Shown: piece after piece, positions 1-10,839 of the stretch
How the letters are laid out: the number at the start of each line of letters is the position of its first letter
Numbering within the stretch: position 1 is the stretch's first letter
Origin: Odobenus rosmarus divergens
Lineage: Eukaryota > Chordata > Mammalia > Carnivora > Odobenidae
Reading direction: 5' to 3'
Length of the DNA stretch: 64,000 nt
Assembly (NCBI RefSeq): GCF_000321225.1
Contig: NW_004450302.1
Coordinates: 5,385,151 to 5,449,150 of the forward strand
Notes under the pieces: generated by a model
Database searches by the model: none
What the model was told of the DNA's origin: nothing
The model's input: the letters and a program-made list of their open reading frames with translations, nothing else
Made by a program: the position numbers and the translations under genes

Positions 1-181
1 TTTTGGGGTGGAGTCTTTTGGGTTTTCCACATAAAGTATCATATCATCTGCAAACAGTGAGAGTTTGACTTCTTTGCCGATTTGGATGCCTTTGATTTCT
101 TTTTGTTGTCTGATTCCTGAGGCTAGGATTTCTAGTACTATGTTGAAAGCAGTGGTGATAGTGGACATCCCTGCCGTGTTA
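1..181 (-). mobile_element. LINE-1 ORF2 fragment (reverse transcriptase region)
   Basis: Read on the minus strand, this segment matches the LINE-1 ORF2 reverse-transcriptase region. Around positions 20-60 the translation runs [14 protein letters not shown], which contains the catalytic F-A-D-D motif of L1 RTs. The fragment starts outside the window and breaks off near 181 into unrelated sequence, so it is a dead internal piece. It lies antisense inside an intron of UTP18. Confidence 0.9.
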
Positions 182-1971
182 GGAGGCTGTTTTTTCCAGT
201 TTAGGTTAGAAAATAAATAGAGTAGTTTAATGTAATTATCTTTAAGAAGTCATTCAAGTGGAAAGGTCGGTTCTGGTATGTTTTATTTTGGAAGAGTCAG
301 AAAAGAAGCTTCCCAGACTTCAAAGTCATGCCAGCAAAGTTAATGAGCAAACATCGGGGGCATAGTTTAAAAGTATCAGGTGACATATAGGGTGGAAACA
401 AAGGTTAAGCATAAGACAGTTCTCTTGTTGGCACTTGTAGGAAATGGTTGTTTCCTGATGGTCTGCTCCCATGATGCCTTGGATCACCTGTTCAAAGTTG
501 GCGCATGCTTGGAGGATGCAAACTTAGGATAGCCTAAGCAAAACACAGTTAAGAAGCCAACCACTTATCAAAAGTTCATAAAAAAAAAAGTTCATAAAAT
601 TTCCACGTTCCCAAACTAAGTGTAAATAAATTTTGCATATTCATATTGTGGCTTCTCTCCTAAAATAACTAGTCTGCTTTATTAAATATTTCTTCTTCTT
701 TTTTAAAATATATTTTTCAAGGAACCTATATAGAGAGTAGTGTTTAAGAAGTTTAAAAGTTAAGATCACGTCCGGGTACTGCCAACTTCTTGGCTTTAAT
801 GGGTCTAGACCAGTTCTCATTAGTACTGATGCCTCTGTGTTGATACCATGCTGTGCAGCAAGAACCTGCTTTCTGGGAAAGTTGAGAATACTTGAGATGG
901 CTTGGAAATTCACTGTAAACTTTTACTTTCTTGACAAAATGGTCAGTAGGTATATATCAGAAGGAATAGGGCCTAATAAGTGACTAACTGAAACCTGTTT
1001 AATAGACAGATGTGTATATCACTGGGTTTTACCCAGGGCACGTCTATGAAAATCACCTTGATTGGATGGTTTGAAGCCTCATCTAAAAGTGTGGAGGGTG
1101 ACAGACCACCAAGCTTAGTGATAGCTCTCTACACGTATTGGAACATGAAGGTGCTGTATTTTTTAGAAGAGGTAGAGAATATTTGAAAGCGAGAGATGTT
1201 AAAATTCTAGTCTACTTCAGGTCACTGCTTTCGTGCTGGGGTTTTCTTTATCCACAAATGGGATGAGGACTTGTGTCAGTCTTGGGCTTGGGCTCGGGCT
1301 CATTTTCCCCAGAAGTAGACTCTCTTGGGGAAAGACTGCGTCTCCTCATGTTTGGGCCTGGCCTGGGAGTCAGCTTTTTGGCTCTGTTTAAATCAGAACA
1401 CAGTTTCACTCGATGAACCAGGTTTTCATGAGTTTGTCCTCGTTCAGAGGAGATTGGAAAAGGCAAAGAATACATTATTACATATGTTGCAAAGTAAAAG
1501 TGTAGAAAGGAAATCACATGCTTTTGGAATAGTTGGTAGGCCTTAGCTGGGCTTCAGTTATGTAAAATCAGACTCTTCATAATTAAAGTATCTGTGCCCT
1601 GTGACCACAGTATTGTTTACTGTGGTCATTAAGTTAGAGCATTGCTGGGTACCGCTGTTGACTTTTTACTTCAGTGTGTTCGTTTATTTATCTGCTCAGC
1701 AACACCGGAATCTCCCAGAGCACCATGGTGGATGCTGCATTAGAAGCATCAAGGAGATGCTTTCTTCTCCTCCCTCCTTTCCCTCTCAGTTAATAGCACA
1801 CTGAAAAGCAAATTTTAATTTCAGAACACTTTGCTCCAGTGAGAGAATTGTACATCATATGTACTACCATCAAAATGAACTTTTTGTTCCAGCAGAAAGG
1901 TAGAACGAAGCCTAAAATTAAAGATGAGTTTGCAGTTGTTGTGATTTAAAGCTTTGTGTTATTTACTACAG
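182..1971 (+). other. UTP18: UTP18 intron (3' part), mostly unique sequence
   Basis: This is the intron that precedes the penultimate UTP18 coding exon. It ends in a polypyrimidine stretch and the acceptor TTTACTACAG at 1962-1971. I looked for the preceding UTP18 exon here and did not find it, so it lies left of the window. No repeat other than the L1 piece at the left edge is obvious; the short open frames here have no recognisable homology. Confidence 0.75.
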
Positions 1972-2114
1972 GTTCACCTTCCGTCCTGTACAGTATTTTC
2001 GAACTTCCCAGTCATTAAAAAGAAGACTATTTCTCTTGTTCATACCATGGATTTTTCTCCCAGAAGTGGATATTTTGCCTTGGGGAACGAAAAGGGCAAG
2101 GCCCTGCTATATAG
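1972..2114 (+). CDS. UTP18: UTP18 penultimate coding exon (last WD40 blade)
   Basis: UTP18 is a WD40 beta-propeller protein of the UTP-B subcomplex of the small-subunit processome. It acts with U3 snoRNP in the nucleolus in 18S rRNA maturation. The exon reads VHLPSCTVFSNFPVIKK, then TISLVHTMDFSPRSGYFALG, then NEKGKALLYR, which I recognise as the C-terminal region of mammalian UTP18. It starts in phase 0 after the acceptor CAG at 1969-1971. It ends with two bases of an Arg codon (AG) directly before the donor GTGGGT at 2115. The HTMDFSPRSGYFALGNEKG segment is a typical WD-blade strand pair. The frame stays open past the donor, so an ORF caller runs on into the intron to 2154; the splice to 3641 restores the true frame. 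Earlier exons are outside the window. Confidence 0.95.
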
Positions 2115-3640
2115 GTGGGTATTATTTATGTTTAAACATCAGAAATACCTGTAACCTTCTCTTGAAAATATGAAGAGATACTGTTGTTAGATTCCCCATT
2201 CTGCACTTACATGTAGTTTTATTAATTCTATAGCTTATTGATCAGGTACAGTGATAAATTATTAATTGTAGAGTGTTTAGCTTGACTGTCATCTTCATTA
2301 ACAAAATGGATTTTTTTTAAAGATTTTATTTATTTGTTTGACAGCACAAGCAGGGGGAGTGGGGGAGGGAGAAGCAGGCTTCCCCCTGAGCAGGGAGCCC
2401 CACGTGGGGCTCAATCCCAGGACCCTGAGGTCATGACCTGAGCCAAAGGCAGATGCTTAACCGACTGAGCCACCCAGACACCCCCAAAATGCATTTTTCT
2501 GCCATAAAATGTGACTAGCAGAAAAGTTCACCTGGAGATTTATTAATTTTTTTAAAAAAATTATTTGGGGTTGGTAAGCTTTATTTTGAGAATGTCAGTT
2601 GGAGGAAGAGTAGCCACTTTAATAATATTGCCACTTTCTTGGTGCCTTATGTTTAGATTGACCTTTGTTGATTTGACAATTCAGTGTTTACTCCACTAGA
2701 TTTAAGTGATTTTTTTTGAAAGAGGTGCTGCTCTCCCTGCAGCTGTAGGGATGTCAGCCACGGGGATGTCTAAAAGTTAGGCTCTGTCCAGGTTCTTTTC
2801 TGTACTCAACATACTTGGCTATAGAGTGGGAATAAACCAAGCCTAGTTGCACGGTTGCTAGAAGATACAGGTGACAAGGTGGCTCTTCTGGGGGAACTGA
2901 CGAGCTGGGAGCCTGTGACTTCAGTCATAGTCCCCGTCCTTGCTCCCCTGTGTTGGTGGTGAATGCTGCGTAGGACCCCGTGTTTATTGTTTGTATGCTT
3001 CAGGGAAAGCCTGCTTTCAAAATACTGAAATCTGGTGTGAGGAAAAGGAGGACTGTAAATTGGTTTTGAGGAGATAATTGTGAAAAGAGGGTAAAGCAAA
3101 CAGTGATATGGTCTCAATTCCTACTTTGAAAGGAAAATGGGATACACCTGGAAAATCGATATATTCCATCTTTCTCATTCCCAGTCACTTTTGGAGTGAT
3201 TCAGATTGTGTTTTATAAAAGAATGCAGGTTCCTACTGCACTTAGAAATTCTCTCCCAAAGCTTTGGTTTTATTATAATTGAATCTTATTTTCTCTAAGT
3301 TTAAGCACCAGAGGCCATTAGAGTTTCCTCCAGAGCATTGCTGTCTAGGGAGACTATTTCTAGCAAGTGGGTTGGACTGACATGTCTGCTGGATAGGGTT
3401 GATCAGGTATTTCATAGACCCCCATTTAATGCTTTGGAGCAAGCTTAATGCTTTTACTAAAATCTGGGGAGTTAGCTTTAGGATCCTTCAGAATGTCAGA
3501 TTGAGGTGTCTTAACCTAGCTGCCTGGTGAGAGTGATTATGATTACATTCCCGCCCTGGAAAATCTTCCTGAGTGCCATTCTCATGGACAGTACTGTGGG
3601 TAATCACGAAGTTTAGATGATTTGTCTTTCACTTTTTCAG
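2115..3640 (+). other. UTP18: UTP18 last intron
   Basis: The intron runs from donor GTGGGT at 2115 to acceptor CACTTTTTCAG, which ends at 3640. It holds one antisense CAN-SINE (2311-2485). The rest looks like unique intronic DNA. The minus-strand open frames near 2.8-3.4 kb have no recognisable product. Confidence 0.9.
2311..2485 (-). mobile_element. CAN-SINE (tRNA-derived)
   Basis: It is an antisense SINE in the UTP18 last intron, with a T-rich tail at the left and the head GAGCCACCCAGACACCCC at the right. An imperfect target-site duplication AAAATGGA/AAAATGCA (2303-2310 and 2486-2493) flanks it. Confidence 0.92.
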
Positions 3641-3665
3641 GTTGCATCATTACTCAGACTTCTAA
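3641..3665 (+). CDS. UTP18: UTP18 terminal coding exon, C-terminus LHHYSDF*
   Basis: The first base (G3641) completes the Arg codon begun at 2113-2114. Codons 3642-3662 then read L-H-H-Y-S-D-F and the stop TAA is at 3663-3665. This matches the known C-terminus of mammalian UTP18 and fixes the reading frame and strand of the gene. The acceptor is a good pyrimidine tract followed by CAG. The coding part is too short to be called as an ORF by itself. No frameshift or missing residue is visible, so the gene end looks functional. Confidence 0.94.
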
Positions 3666-4645
3666 AGAGAATATTTGAAGTAAGAAAATCCTTTTTTATT
3701 GATTCTTCAGGTTTTAAGGTTAAACCCATTGCTGTCACTTGGCAGAGGGACCACATTAGCTGGGATCTTTGTTTCTTTGCCACCGGGTTGCTGTATCTTC
3801 AGGTAGGGGAGTAGGATGGAAGTAGATCAGGAAGAGCCCAGTTGGACTTGAACCTTACCTGGGAATTTTTATTCCAAATCACAACAGTCTGGCTCTGTTT
3901 TTCTGAGGTCAGATCTCTAATATGGTATTCACTAATGGTCATCAGAAGTGTTATTACTGAGCATTTAATCCACAAAGGATAAACATAATAGCGGGAGATG
4001 AGTATCTTCAGATATAATTATAGTTTCCATGCCCCTTATTTTGTATATGTTTCTTGAGAGATTAAAAGTAGCTTGCCCTATGGCTAGTTAATGGTAGCTT
4101 GTCACAGAGCTAGTTAATGGCTGGTCATTAGTTTTGCTGCCCAGTGTTTAAAACAGTAGAACATGCTTCCCTTCCCATGGCTTGATCTTTGACTTGGAAA
4201 TACGGTAGTTTTGAGGTTGAGCTTTGCAGTTGGCAACCTCAGAACTCTGTTCATCTCTCTTCTGAGATTCATATGTATGTATGAGATTCATATATTTTCA
4301 TATTGAGGAGACTCTGGGAGTGCATATAGGTTTAATTGTTGAGCAGAACATTAGCAAGAGGGGAAAGCAGTCTAGCTATCCTGCCTCCCCAAGTTATATA
4401 GCCAGCACGTACGTTTGTTGATGACCAGCAGCTGTAAATCAAGTGTATAATTTCTTCCGTTCTTTTCTCAGATCCAGTTGAGCTGCAAGAGAAGCTCATC
4501 CTGATATATCTTCTCAGAAACTTTCTGAATGTGTGATAATATATGTATAATGATTTATTGAGCCAGCTGTGCTTATTTAACAGAAATGTCTTAATAAACA
4601 AATAGCAACTTTTGTTTGAAAATAAATGTATGTTCTTTCCTTCCC
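3666..4645 (+). other. UTP18: UTP18 3' UTR (end inferred)
   Basis: This is the transcribed sequence after the stop codon. Candidate poly(A) signals are ATTAAA at 4061-4066, AATAAA at 4593-4598 and AATAAA at 4621-4626. The last pair is followed by T/GT-rich sequence. I cannot tell from sequence alone which is used. A degraded MIR-like stretch near 4080-4140 lies inside it. Confidence 0.6.
4593..4626 (+). promoter_or_regulatory. UTP18: paired AATAAA poly(A) signals
   Basis: Two canonical AATAAA hexamers lie 28 bp apart (4593-4598 and 4621-4626), about 930-960 bp after the UTP18 stop. TGTATGTTCTTTCC follows, which could serve as the downstream element. An upstream ATTAAA at 4061 is the alternative, for a shorter 3' UTR. 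Confidence 0.5.
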
Positions 4646-6789
4646 ACCTACACACAAACACACTGTCTTGGATGCGTTTATTTTCAGACTAAACATGAGA
4701 GATTGGAAACACCTGTCTGTAGCCAGAAATAATAGATACTCTCCTATTTCACAGTTTACCTTAATTACTATTTCCCCCTTTCCCAGCATAGAGCTCTCCA
4801 TGTTTCGGGGTATCAGTTAACAGAGCCTCTGTCGAGCTATTATAAGGTCAGTTGGCTTGATATGAGAGCAGTGAGATTTCATGGAATTAATTTTGAACTT
4901 CCAAGTTTTCTTGGAATGGTGATAATGGAAATGAGAAGACTTTTCTGGGCGTATTACTTCAAATGGTTGTCATTGGTGTTTGTTGGGGAGGGGTCCCATG
5001 AACTCCTGGTACCTCTGTCCTAATGAGCCACTCCATTTCCTGGAAATATTTATTATATCAATTTAAATGTTCCATTTAATTTAGGTTCCAGGGGTGACAG
5101 TTGGTTGCATAATTCGGTTTTAGTGTAACCTTGCTTTAAACTGACATTAGACCATGTATTTAAGGAGCATTAGTTATGAGAAGTATCAAGTAGGTCTATG
5201 AACTTCCACCCCACCTCCTTGTGAACACCTGGGAAAATCAGGTTAGAGGAGGGAGTTTTTCCAGTGACAAAGAATGGCTCTGACTCTGCCCAAAGAAGTA
5301 ATGGATCCCACTTAACTATATTCGAACAGCTCAGTGAAGGGCATCGTCTGCACCTTCAAGGCCCTTCCAGGTCTGCTGGCGATGACCTAGAGCAGCCCAC
5401 TAGATGTTGTGTTACCGAATGCCGGGATCTTTCTGCAAGGACACTTTCTTTTAAGGTGGGCTATCGCTGCGTAATTGTAGAGGCCCTCCCCTCTCCCCTC
5501 TTTTCTCAGCCACAACTTCCATAGTAAATACCAGTGCTAAAAATTTCAGTCCTGACACCAGTTGACTTGTTAGTGTTATTCCTCTCGCAAAGTGCTAGGG
5601 GGCAGCATTGGACCGCGAGTCCTCAAAGGCGAGGCTCTTTTATTGCTGTTTACCATCACCTTGTCTTTAACTTCAGCTACATCATTGTTTATTTCAGATG
5701 TGGCTGCCAAGCCTTATATGTGCTTATTTTGCATACGATTTTCAGTTCCTCAGAGTGTAAAGATTTACAGGAATTTATCATTCTAGAGAAAATGATGGAA
5801 GTAGGAGTTGAAATCTTAACTACTTTTTAACACCTCTAGATCATTTTTACACTTTCCCAGGGGCAGAGCAAAGAATTCCCAGTTCTAATCTCTAAGATAG
5901 ATAAATGTGCTCTTTGTGCTACAGACAGGTATGTTACCAAACCTTTGTCTTGTCTTTTTAATGTTTATTTACCCTCGATGGGCGTTGGGAATTTGAGTCA
6001 GGCTCTCATTGCTGCTTGTAGCTAGTGCCAAGCTAAGTCCTCAAGGAGATGAGATCCACCATCATGATCTCATTTACACAGTTCTCTGTTGGCACTTGCT
6101 ACAATAGTGTGAATGTAGCTTCTATCTGTTTGGGGGTGGGTGGGGGAGCGGGGAGGCATTCTGAGCTGCAAGGTGATAGGTTGCCTTCCAGAGCCTCACA
6201 GGATATACTCAGGTGTATCTCGAGTGATGCTAAGTTGAAATCTTTGGTGTATCCTACTCATCTCGCCCCTAGCTCCACTAATAGTCAATGAACTAAAGAA
6301 TTATTAGTCTATTGAAATTCTTGCTGCTGTTTGAATGAATCCCAGGTGAGGAGTCTTACCAGATGTTAAGTGTGCACGTGTGTGTCTCCGGTTAGGCTAT
6401 GGAGCCCTTTTCAAGTCTGCACAGAGTGTGTGACCTGCTGTAGGGCTTGTGGCCAGCATTTCTGCACTTCAGCTCGAGGGTGGGATGGAAGCAAGCAAAT
6501 GCTCATGAAGGGAAGTGCTTGCTACACTTTTGCAGTCAGTTAGCTCAGGCTGCTTGGCATCCCACTTATATGCATCTCCAAATTCATCACAAAGACAAAT
6601 CACGTGAGACACAAGCATTGTCTGTTCTGTTATTCTCATGAGGAAGTGGGGGCTGGGGCAAGAGGTGTGGGGAGAAGGTAGAATGTGGGGTGGGAACAGC
6701 CTTTCTGAACCCGTGGTGCTGTACTTTTGCTGACGTCAGTATATACCTGTAATCTCATGAGGCTGTCATTGTTCCCATATAAGGCAAGT
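4646..6789. other. unique sequence downstream of UTP18
   Basis: I see no gene, no strong repeat and no promoter-like CpG cluster. Short open frames on both strands lack any recognisable domain. The simplest view is gene-flanking DNA. Confidence 0.55.
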
Positions 6790-6798
6790 GATACTTTT

Positions 6799-6972
6799 TA
6801 AAAAAATTTATTTATTTGACAGAGAGAACACAAATAGAGTGGCAGGCAGAGGGAGAGGGAAGCAGGCTCTCTGCTGGGCAGGGAGCCTGATGCGGGACTC
6901 GATCCCAGGACCTCGGGATCATGACCTGAGCCGAAGGCAGACGCTTAACCGACTGAGCCACCCAGGCGCCCC
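6799..6972 (-). mobile_element. CAN-SINE, first of a tandem pair
   Basis: An antisense SINE with the complete head box ending GAGCCACCCAGGCGCCCC. The target-site duplication GATACTTTT lies at 6790-6798 and again at 6973-6981, where a second SINE follows directly. Confidence 0.95.
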
Positions 6973-6981
6973 GATACTTTT

Positions 6982-7189
6982 TTTTTTTTTTAAAGATTTT
7001 ATTTATTTATTTTAGAGAGAGCTTGAGCAGGGGGCGGGACAGAAGGAGAGGGAGAGAGAGAGAGAATCTCAAGCACACTCCCCGCTGAGCATGGAGCCCG
7101 ACACGGGGCTTGATCTCACGACCCTGAGAGCATGACCTGAGCTGAAACCAAGAGTCCAACGCTTAACGTACTGAGCCACCCAGGCGCCC
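6982..7189 (-). mobile_element. CAN-SINE, second of a tandem pair
   Basis: An antisense SINE of the older type (GAGCTTGAGCAGGGGGCGGG, AAGAGTCCAACGCTTAACGTA). It sits at the right-hand target duplication of the previous SINE, and a third copy of the site, AATACTTCC, follows at 7191. The site was therefore used twice. Confidence 0.93.
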
Positions 7190-7479
7190 TAATACTTCCT
7201 TTTTACAGGGAAATAAGTTGAGGTTCAGAGAAGTTGAGCACCTCAGTCCCTAAAGCCGTCATCCTTACATTGATCACTGATCCTTAAAGTAGGGTGTGCA
7301 TACTCTAACAGTATATAGTGCATTAGATTGTGGGAAGGAAATAGAACTCCCATGCTGTGCAAAATGTATTTATACTGCAGATCATGGGGATAATCTACAA
7401 ACAAATATGTTGATTTGGGAGGTATATACTCGAGGGTCTTCTACGAAAGGGCCATGAGTTTGGAGGTCCAACCTATTAC

Positions 7480-7818
7480 CGCAGCAGACTTGACACATCC
7501 CAAATTGAGCACATTTCCACACCCTTCCTTCCACTTTGCCAAACCTGTCTTTGTATTCCTTGTTACATGAACAGCTCCTCCATTAACCCAGTCACTTAAG
7601 CTAGGTACCTGAGGCTGACTTTAAACCTGAGATTTTTCCCTACCTCTATTTCCCACCACAAACACTGGTTACCAAGCAATTTTATTTTTCTCAGAAAGTC
7701 CTCTTTTTCTTCCTATCCTGCTGCTTCCCCAGCTCTGATCAGCTCTTGTCTGTTAATCCCCTAGCTGGGTGTCATTACTTCCTGCTTCACGCTTTTCAAT
7801 TGAATGTCCACATGGCAG
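7480..7818 (+). mobile_element. L2 LINE relic (left part)
   Basis: Diverged sequence resembling the 3' ORF2 end of L2 (AGCTCTTGTCTGTTAATCCC, TTCCTGCTTC, CACATGGCAGCCAGTGA). The same L2 appears to continue after 8270, split by a SINE and an L1-like insertion. Confidence 0.6.
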
Positions 7819-7830
7819 CCAGTGATTTTT

Positions 7831-8033
7831 TTTTTTTTTTAAGATTTTATTTATTTGTCAGAGAAAGAGAGTGAGAGCGAGAGAGAGCACAAGCAGGGGG
7901 AGCTGCCGGCAGAGGGAGAAGCAGGCTCTGCTGAGCAAGGGACCCAATGTGGGACTCAATCCCAGGACCCCTGGATCATGACATGAGCCAAAGGCAACTA
8001 CTCAACCGACTGAGCCACCCAGCAGCCATCCCA
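7831..8033 (-). mobile_element. CAN-SINE
   Basis: An antisense SINE flanked by the target-site duplication CCAGTGATTTTT (7819-7830 and 8034-8045). It interrupts the L2 relic. The head is slightly degraded (CCACCCAGCAGCCATCC). Confidence 0.93.
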
Positions 8034-8045
8034 CCAGTGATTTTT

Positions 8046-8272
8046 TTTTTAAACATTTACTATGGAAGACTTCAAACATATACAAAAGGAGAGATACTAA
8101 TATAATAAATCTCGTGGGAGGGATCACCCAGCCTCGGCAATAATCAGCTCCTAGAAATCTTGATGTCCCCACCCACACACTCTCTGGTTCTTTTGAAGCC
8201 AAGCCAAGATGTATCACTTCATCTGTAGATATTTGAGTATGTATAGAGATGTGTTTCAAAAATACAAATGTC
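8046..8272 (-). mobile_element. ancient L1 3'-end-like fragment
   Basis: The sequence TAAACATTTACTATGGAAGACTTCAAACATATACAAAAGGAGAG and following resembles the reverse complement of an old mammalian L1 3' region. It lies between two blocks of L2, so it probably inserted into that L2. Confidence 0.5.
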
Positions 8273-8665
8273 AACATGCTACTCTTGCTTAAAATCCTTC
8301 AACAGCTCATTTCTCCCAAACCCTTTCGTTTCGCCATCTATGGAAAAGGCATAATAATAGACCTGCCTTCTAGGACTAGTTATCAGGCTCAGAAAAGCAC
8401 CTGGTGAACGTTAGCCGCCGCCCATATCATGACCAAAGTCACGTACAGATGATACTCAACTCCTTCGCTCGCTAGAGAGGCCCATTATCTTGGCTTGTTC
8501 CCATGTCTCCAGCTTTCTCACTTACCTTGGGCTCAGAAATCTTGAGCTACTTGAAATTTCCCTGAATAAGCCCAGCGATTTTTCTCCCCCATACCTTTGT
8601 TCTTGCTGACGGTTTCCTCCTTGCCTTTTCTTTTTCTGCCTTTCAAACACTCTGCATCTGGCAAG
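8273..8665 (+). mobile_element. L2 LINE relic (right part)
   Basis: CTACTCTTGCTTAAAATCCTTCAACAGCTC and later CCTTTGTTCTTGCTGACGGT ... TTTCAAACACTCTGCATCTGGC follow the order expected of the L2 3' end, continuing the block at 7480-7818. Confidence 0.55.
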
Positions 8666-8740
8666 GTGGAGATGGACTTCTATTATAGTACCTACACCCT
8701 TTATTTATTGCATTTGTTTCTTTGTTTATAAGGTCTTTTT

Positions 8741-9327
8741 TTTTGTAAGTATCAGCAGATCTTTTTTTATTTTTTATAATTTTTTATTGTTATGTTAATC
8801 CCCATACATTACATCATTAGTTTTTGATGCAGTGTTCCATGATTCTTTGTTTGCGTATAACACCCAGTGCTCCACGCAGAATGTGCGCTCTTTAATACCC
8901 ATCACCAGGCTAACCTATCCTCCCACCCCCCCCCCTCTAGAACCCTCAGTTTGTTTCTCAGAGTCCATCGTCTCTCATGGTTCGTCTCCCCCTCCGATTT
9001 CCCCCCCTTCATTCTTCCCCTCCTGCTATCTTCTTTTTTTTCTTAACATATATTGCATTATTTGCTTCAGAGGTACAGATCTGTGATTCAACAGTCTTAC
9101 GCAATTCACAGCACTCACCAGAGCACATACCCTCCCCAATGTCTATCACCAGCCAAGCCCTCCCTCCCACCCCCCACCACTCCAGCAACCCTCAGTTTGT
9201 TTCCTGAGATTAAGAATTCCTCGTATCAGTGAGGTCATATGATACATGTCTTTCTGTGATTGACTTATTTCACTCAGCATAACATGCTCCAGTTCCATCC
9301 ACGTCGTTGCAAATGGCAAGATCTCAT
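8741..9327 (-). mobile_element. carnivore L1 3' end, 5'-truncated
   Basis: This is the antisense 3' end of a carnivore L1. It contains the 3' UTR with its two related halves (CCCTCAGTTTGTTTCTCAGA near 8945; CCCTCAGTTTGTTTCCTGAG near 9190) and the start of the ORF2 end (TTCACTCAGCATAACATGCTCC, minus strand). A 13-bp target-site duplication, TATAAGGTCTTTT, flanks it at 8728-8740 and 9328-9340. Between the outer poly-T and the element's own poly-T lies an 18-base stretch (about 8745-8761), possibly a short 3' transduction. Confidence 0.9.
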
Positions 9328-9340
9328 TATAAGGTCTTTT

Positions 9341-9528
9341 TTTTTTTAAGGATTTTATTTATTTATTTGACAGAGAGGGCACAAGCAGGGGGAGCAGTAG
9401 AGAGAGAGAGAGGGAGAAGCACGCTCCCCACTGAGCAGGGAGCCCGACGCGGGGCTTGATCCCAGGACCCCGGGATCATGACCCGAGCCAAAGGCAGACA
9501 TTTAACCACTGAGCCACCCAGGTGCCCC
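9341..9528 (-). mobile_element. CAN-SINE beside the L1
   Basis: An antisense SINE inserted at the right-hand target duplication of the neighbouring L1. Its own duplication is TATAAGGTCTTT/TATGTGGTCTTT (9328-9339 and 9529-9540), so it arrived after the L1. Confidence 0.93.
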
Positions 9529-9859
9529 TATGTGGTCTTTCCATGGAAGATTTGAAGTGGCTTTCGAAAACACACAGTAAAGAGAAACAAGATAAATCAG
9601 TCAGGGTCTGGAACCATGAAGGTAAGACAAGAGAAATTAGAACCCAAATGTGTAGGCCCCTATGTGTTTACTAAAGTCGAACCGTAATTGTTTTTTCAAT
9701 TTTTAGCCTAAACAATATGCAAATATATTTTTTGGAAAAAAACATATTTCAAGAAAAAGTGAAAGTCTTCTTTTTCCTCCCAAGGGGACCTCTATTAATA
9801 AATAGTCTGATATGTATCTTCCTAGTAGGTTATTTGTTTTTGTCATCAAATCAATTATG

Positions 9860-10118
9860 TGTTCAGATGCAAGAAACAAAACCTGGCTAATAGTGGCTTG
9901 AATCATAAGGACATTTATTGTTTAAGAAGTCTAGAGGTGGCTAACTGGCTCCGGGATCCATTTGGTGGCTCACCGATGCCCCATCTCTGCTCAATGTGTT
10001 TTAGGTTCTCTTTGCTGGTTTTTCATGGCTGCAAAATGGCTGCTGTACCTCAAGTCCCACATCCTCACACAACATGAGAGCATCCCAAGCTGGAATGAAG
10101 GGCATGGGGAGAAAACAG
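9860..10118. repeat. unclassified ancient interspersed repeat (left part)
   Basis: TGGCTAATAGTGGCTTGAATCATAAGGACATTTATTG followed by a TGGCTGCAAAATGGCTGCTGTACC block resembles a recurrent old mammalian repeat. Similar sequence occurs near 56.95-57.25 kb and 58.82-59.2 kb. I cannot name the family with certainty. It continues after the SINE at 10313. Confidence 0.45.
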
Positions 10119-10129
10119 CCTCTTCTTTT

Positions 10130-10302
10130 ATTTATTTATTTGAGAGAGAGAGCGAGAGAGTGAGCATGAGCAGGGAGAGGGGCAGAGGGACAAGCAGACT
10201 CCCCGCTGAGTGCGGTGCCTGACACAAGGCTCCAACCCAGGACCTCGAGGCCACGACCTGAGCCGAAGTCAGATGCTTAACTGACTGAGCCACTCAGGCG
10301 CC
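10130..10302 (-). mobile_element. CAN-SINE
   Basis: An antisense SINE with the near-perfect target duplication CCTCTTCTTTT/CCTCTTCCTTTT at its edges. It splits the unclassified old repeat. Confidence 0.93.
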
Positions 10303-10312
10303 CCTCTTCCTT

Positions 10313-10450
10313 TTGATCAAAGGAGAAAATCTTTCCTAGAAGTCTCCCTGCAGACTTTCCCTCATGTTTCCTTGGCAGAATAGGGTCACAGGCTCTAGAC
10401 CAATTACCATCAAAAAGGATGAGTTTTCCATAAAACTGATCATGCTTCAT
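10313..10450. repeat. unclassified ancient interspersed repeat (right part)
   Basis: It continues the element at 9860-10118 (AGAAGTCTCCCTGCAGACTT ... ACCAATTACCATCAAAAAGG). The family is not identified. Confidence 0.35.
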
Positions 10451-10839
10451 CCCAGGGGCTGGCAGTGGGGCCTGCTGTCCCTGAGCACATAGCTATCTGC
10501 CTGTTGCTTGGAAAACAAAAACAAAAACAAAAAAATGCTAGGCATCTGTTTGCAGGAGGAAGGGGGCGGGGAGTAGGGAATGACTTTTGGGAGACAACCA
10601 ACAGGTACATGTATGCATGCTTTTTATTTTTTGTTTTATGTTTCAACATTAATGATCCCAGATTTTAATACTCTCCAACAGCTATTTTCATTTAATTTCA
10701 CTTATCCGGCAGGCAGATGTGGTAGATAATGGATTCAGCTCATTCCTTGTAACTTTTGCGGAGTGTATCTGACCGAGGGGCAGTTGGGTAGTGTCCTATC
10801 TTTTAGTATTCCAAGTAGTTGTCTTATACTGGTCTCTTT

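Noticed and set aside
1954..2154. 66-codon frame as a separate small gene
   Set aside because: It is the UTP18 penultimate exon with intron read-through on both sides.
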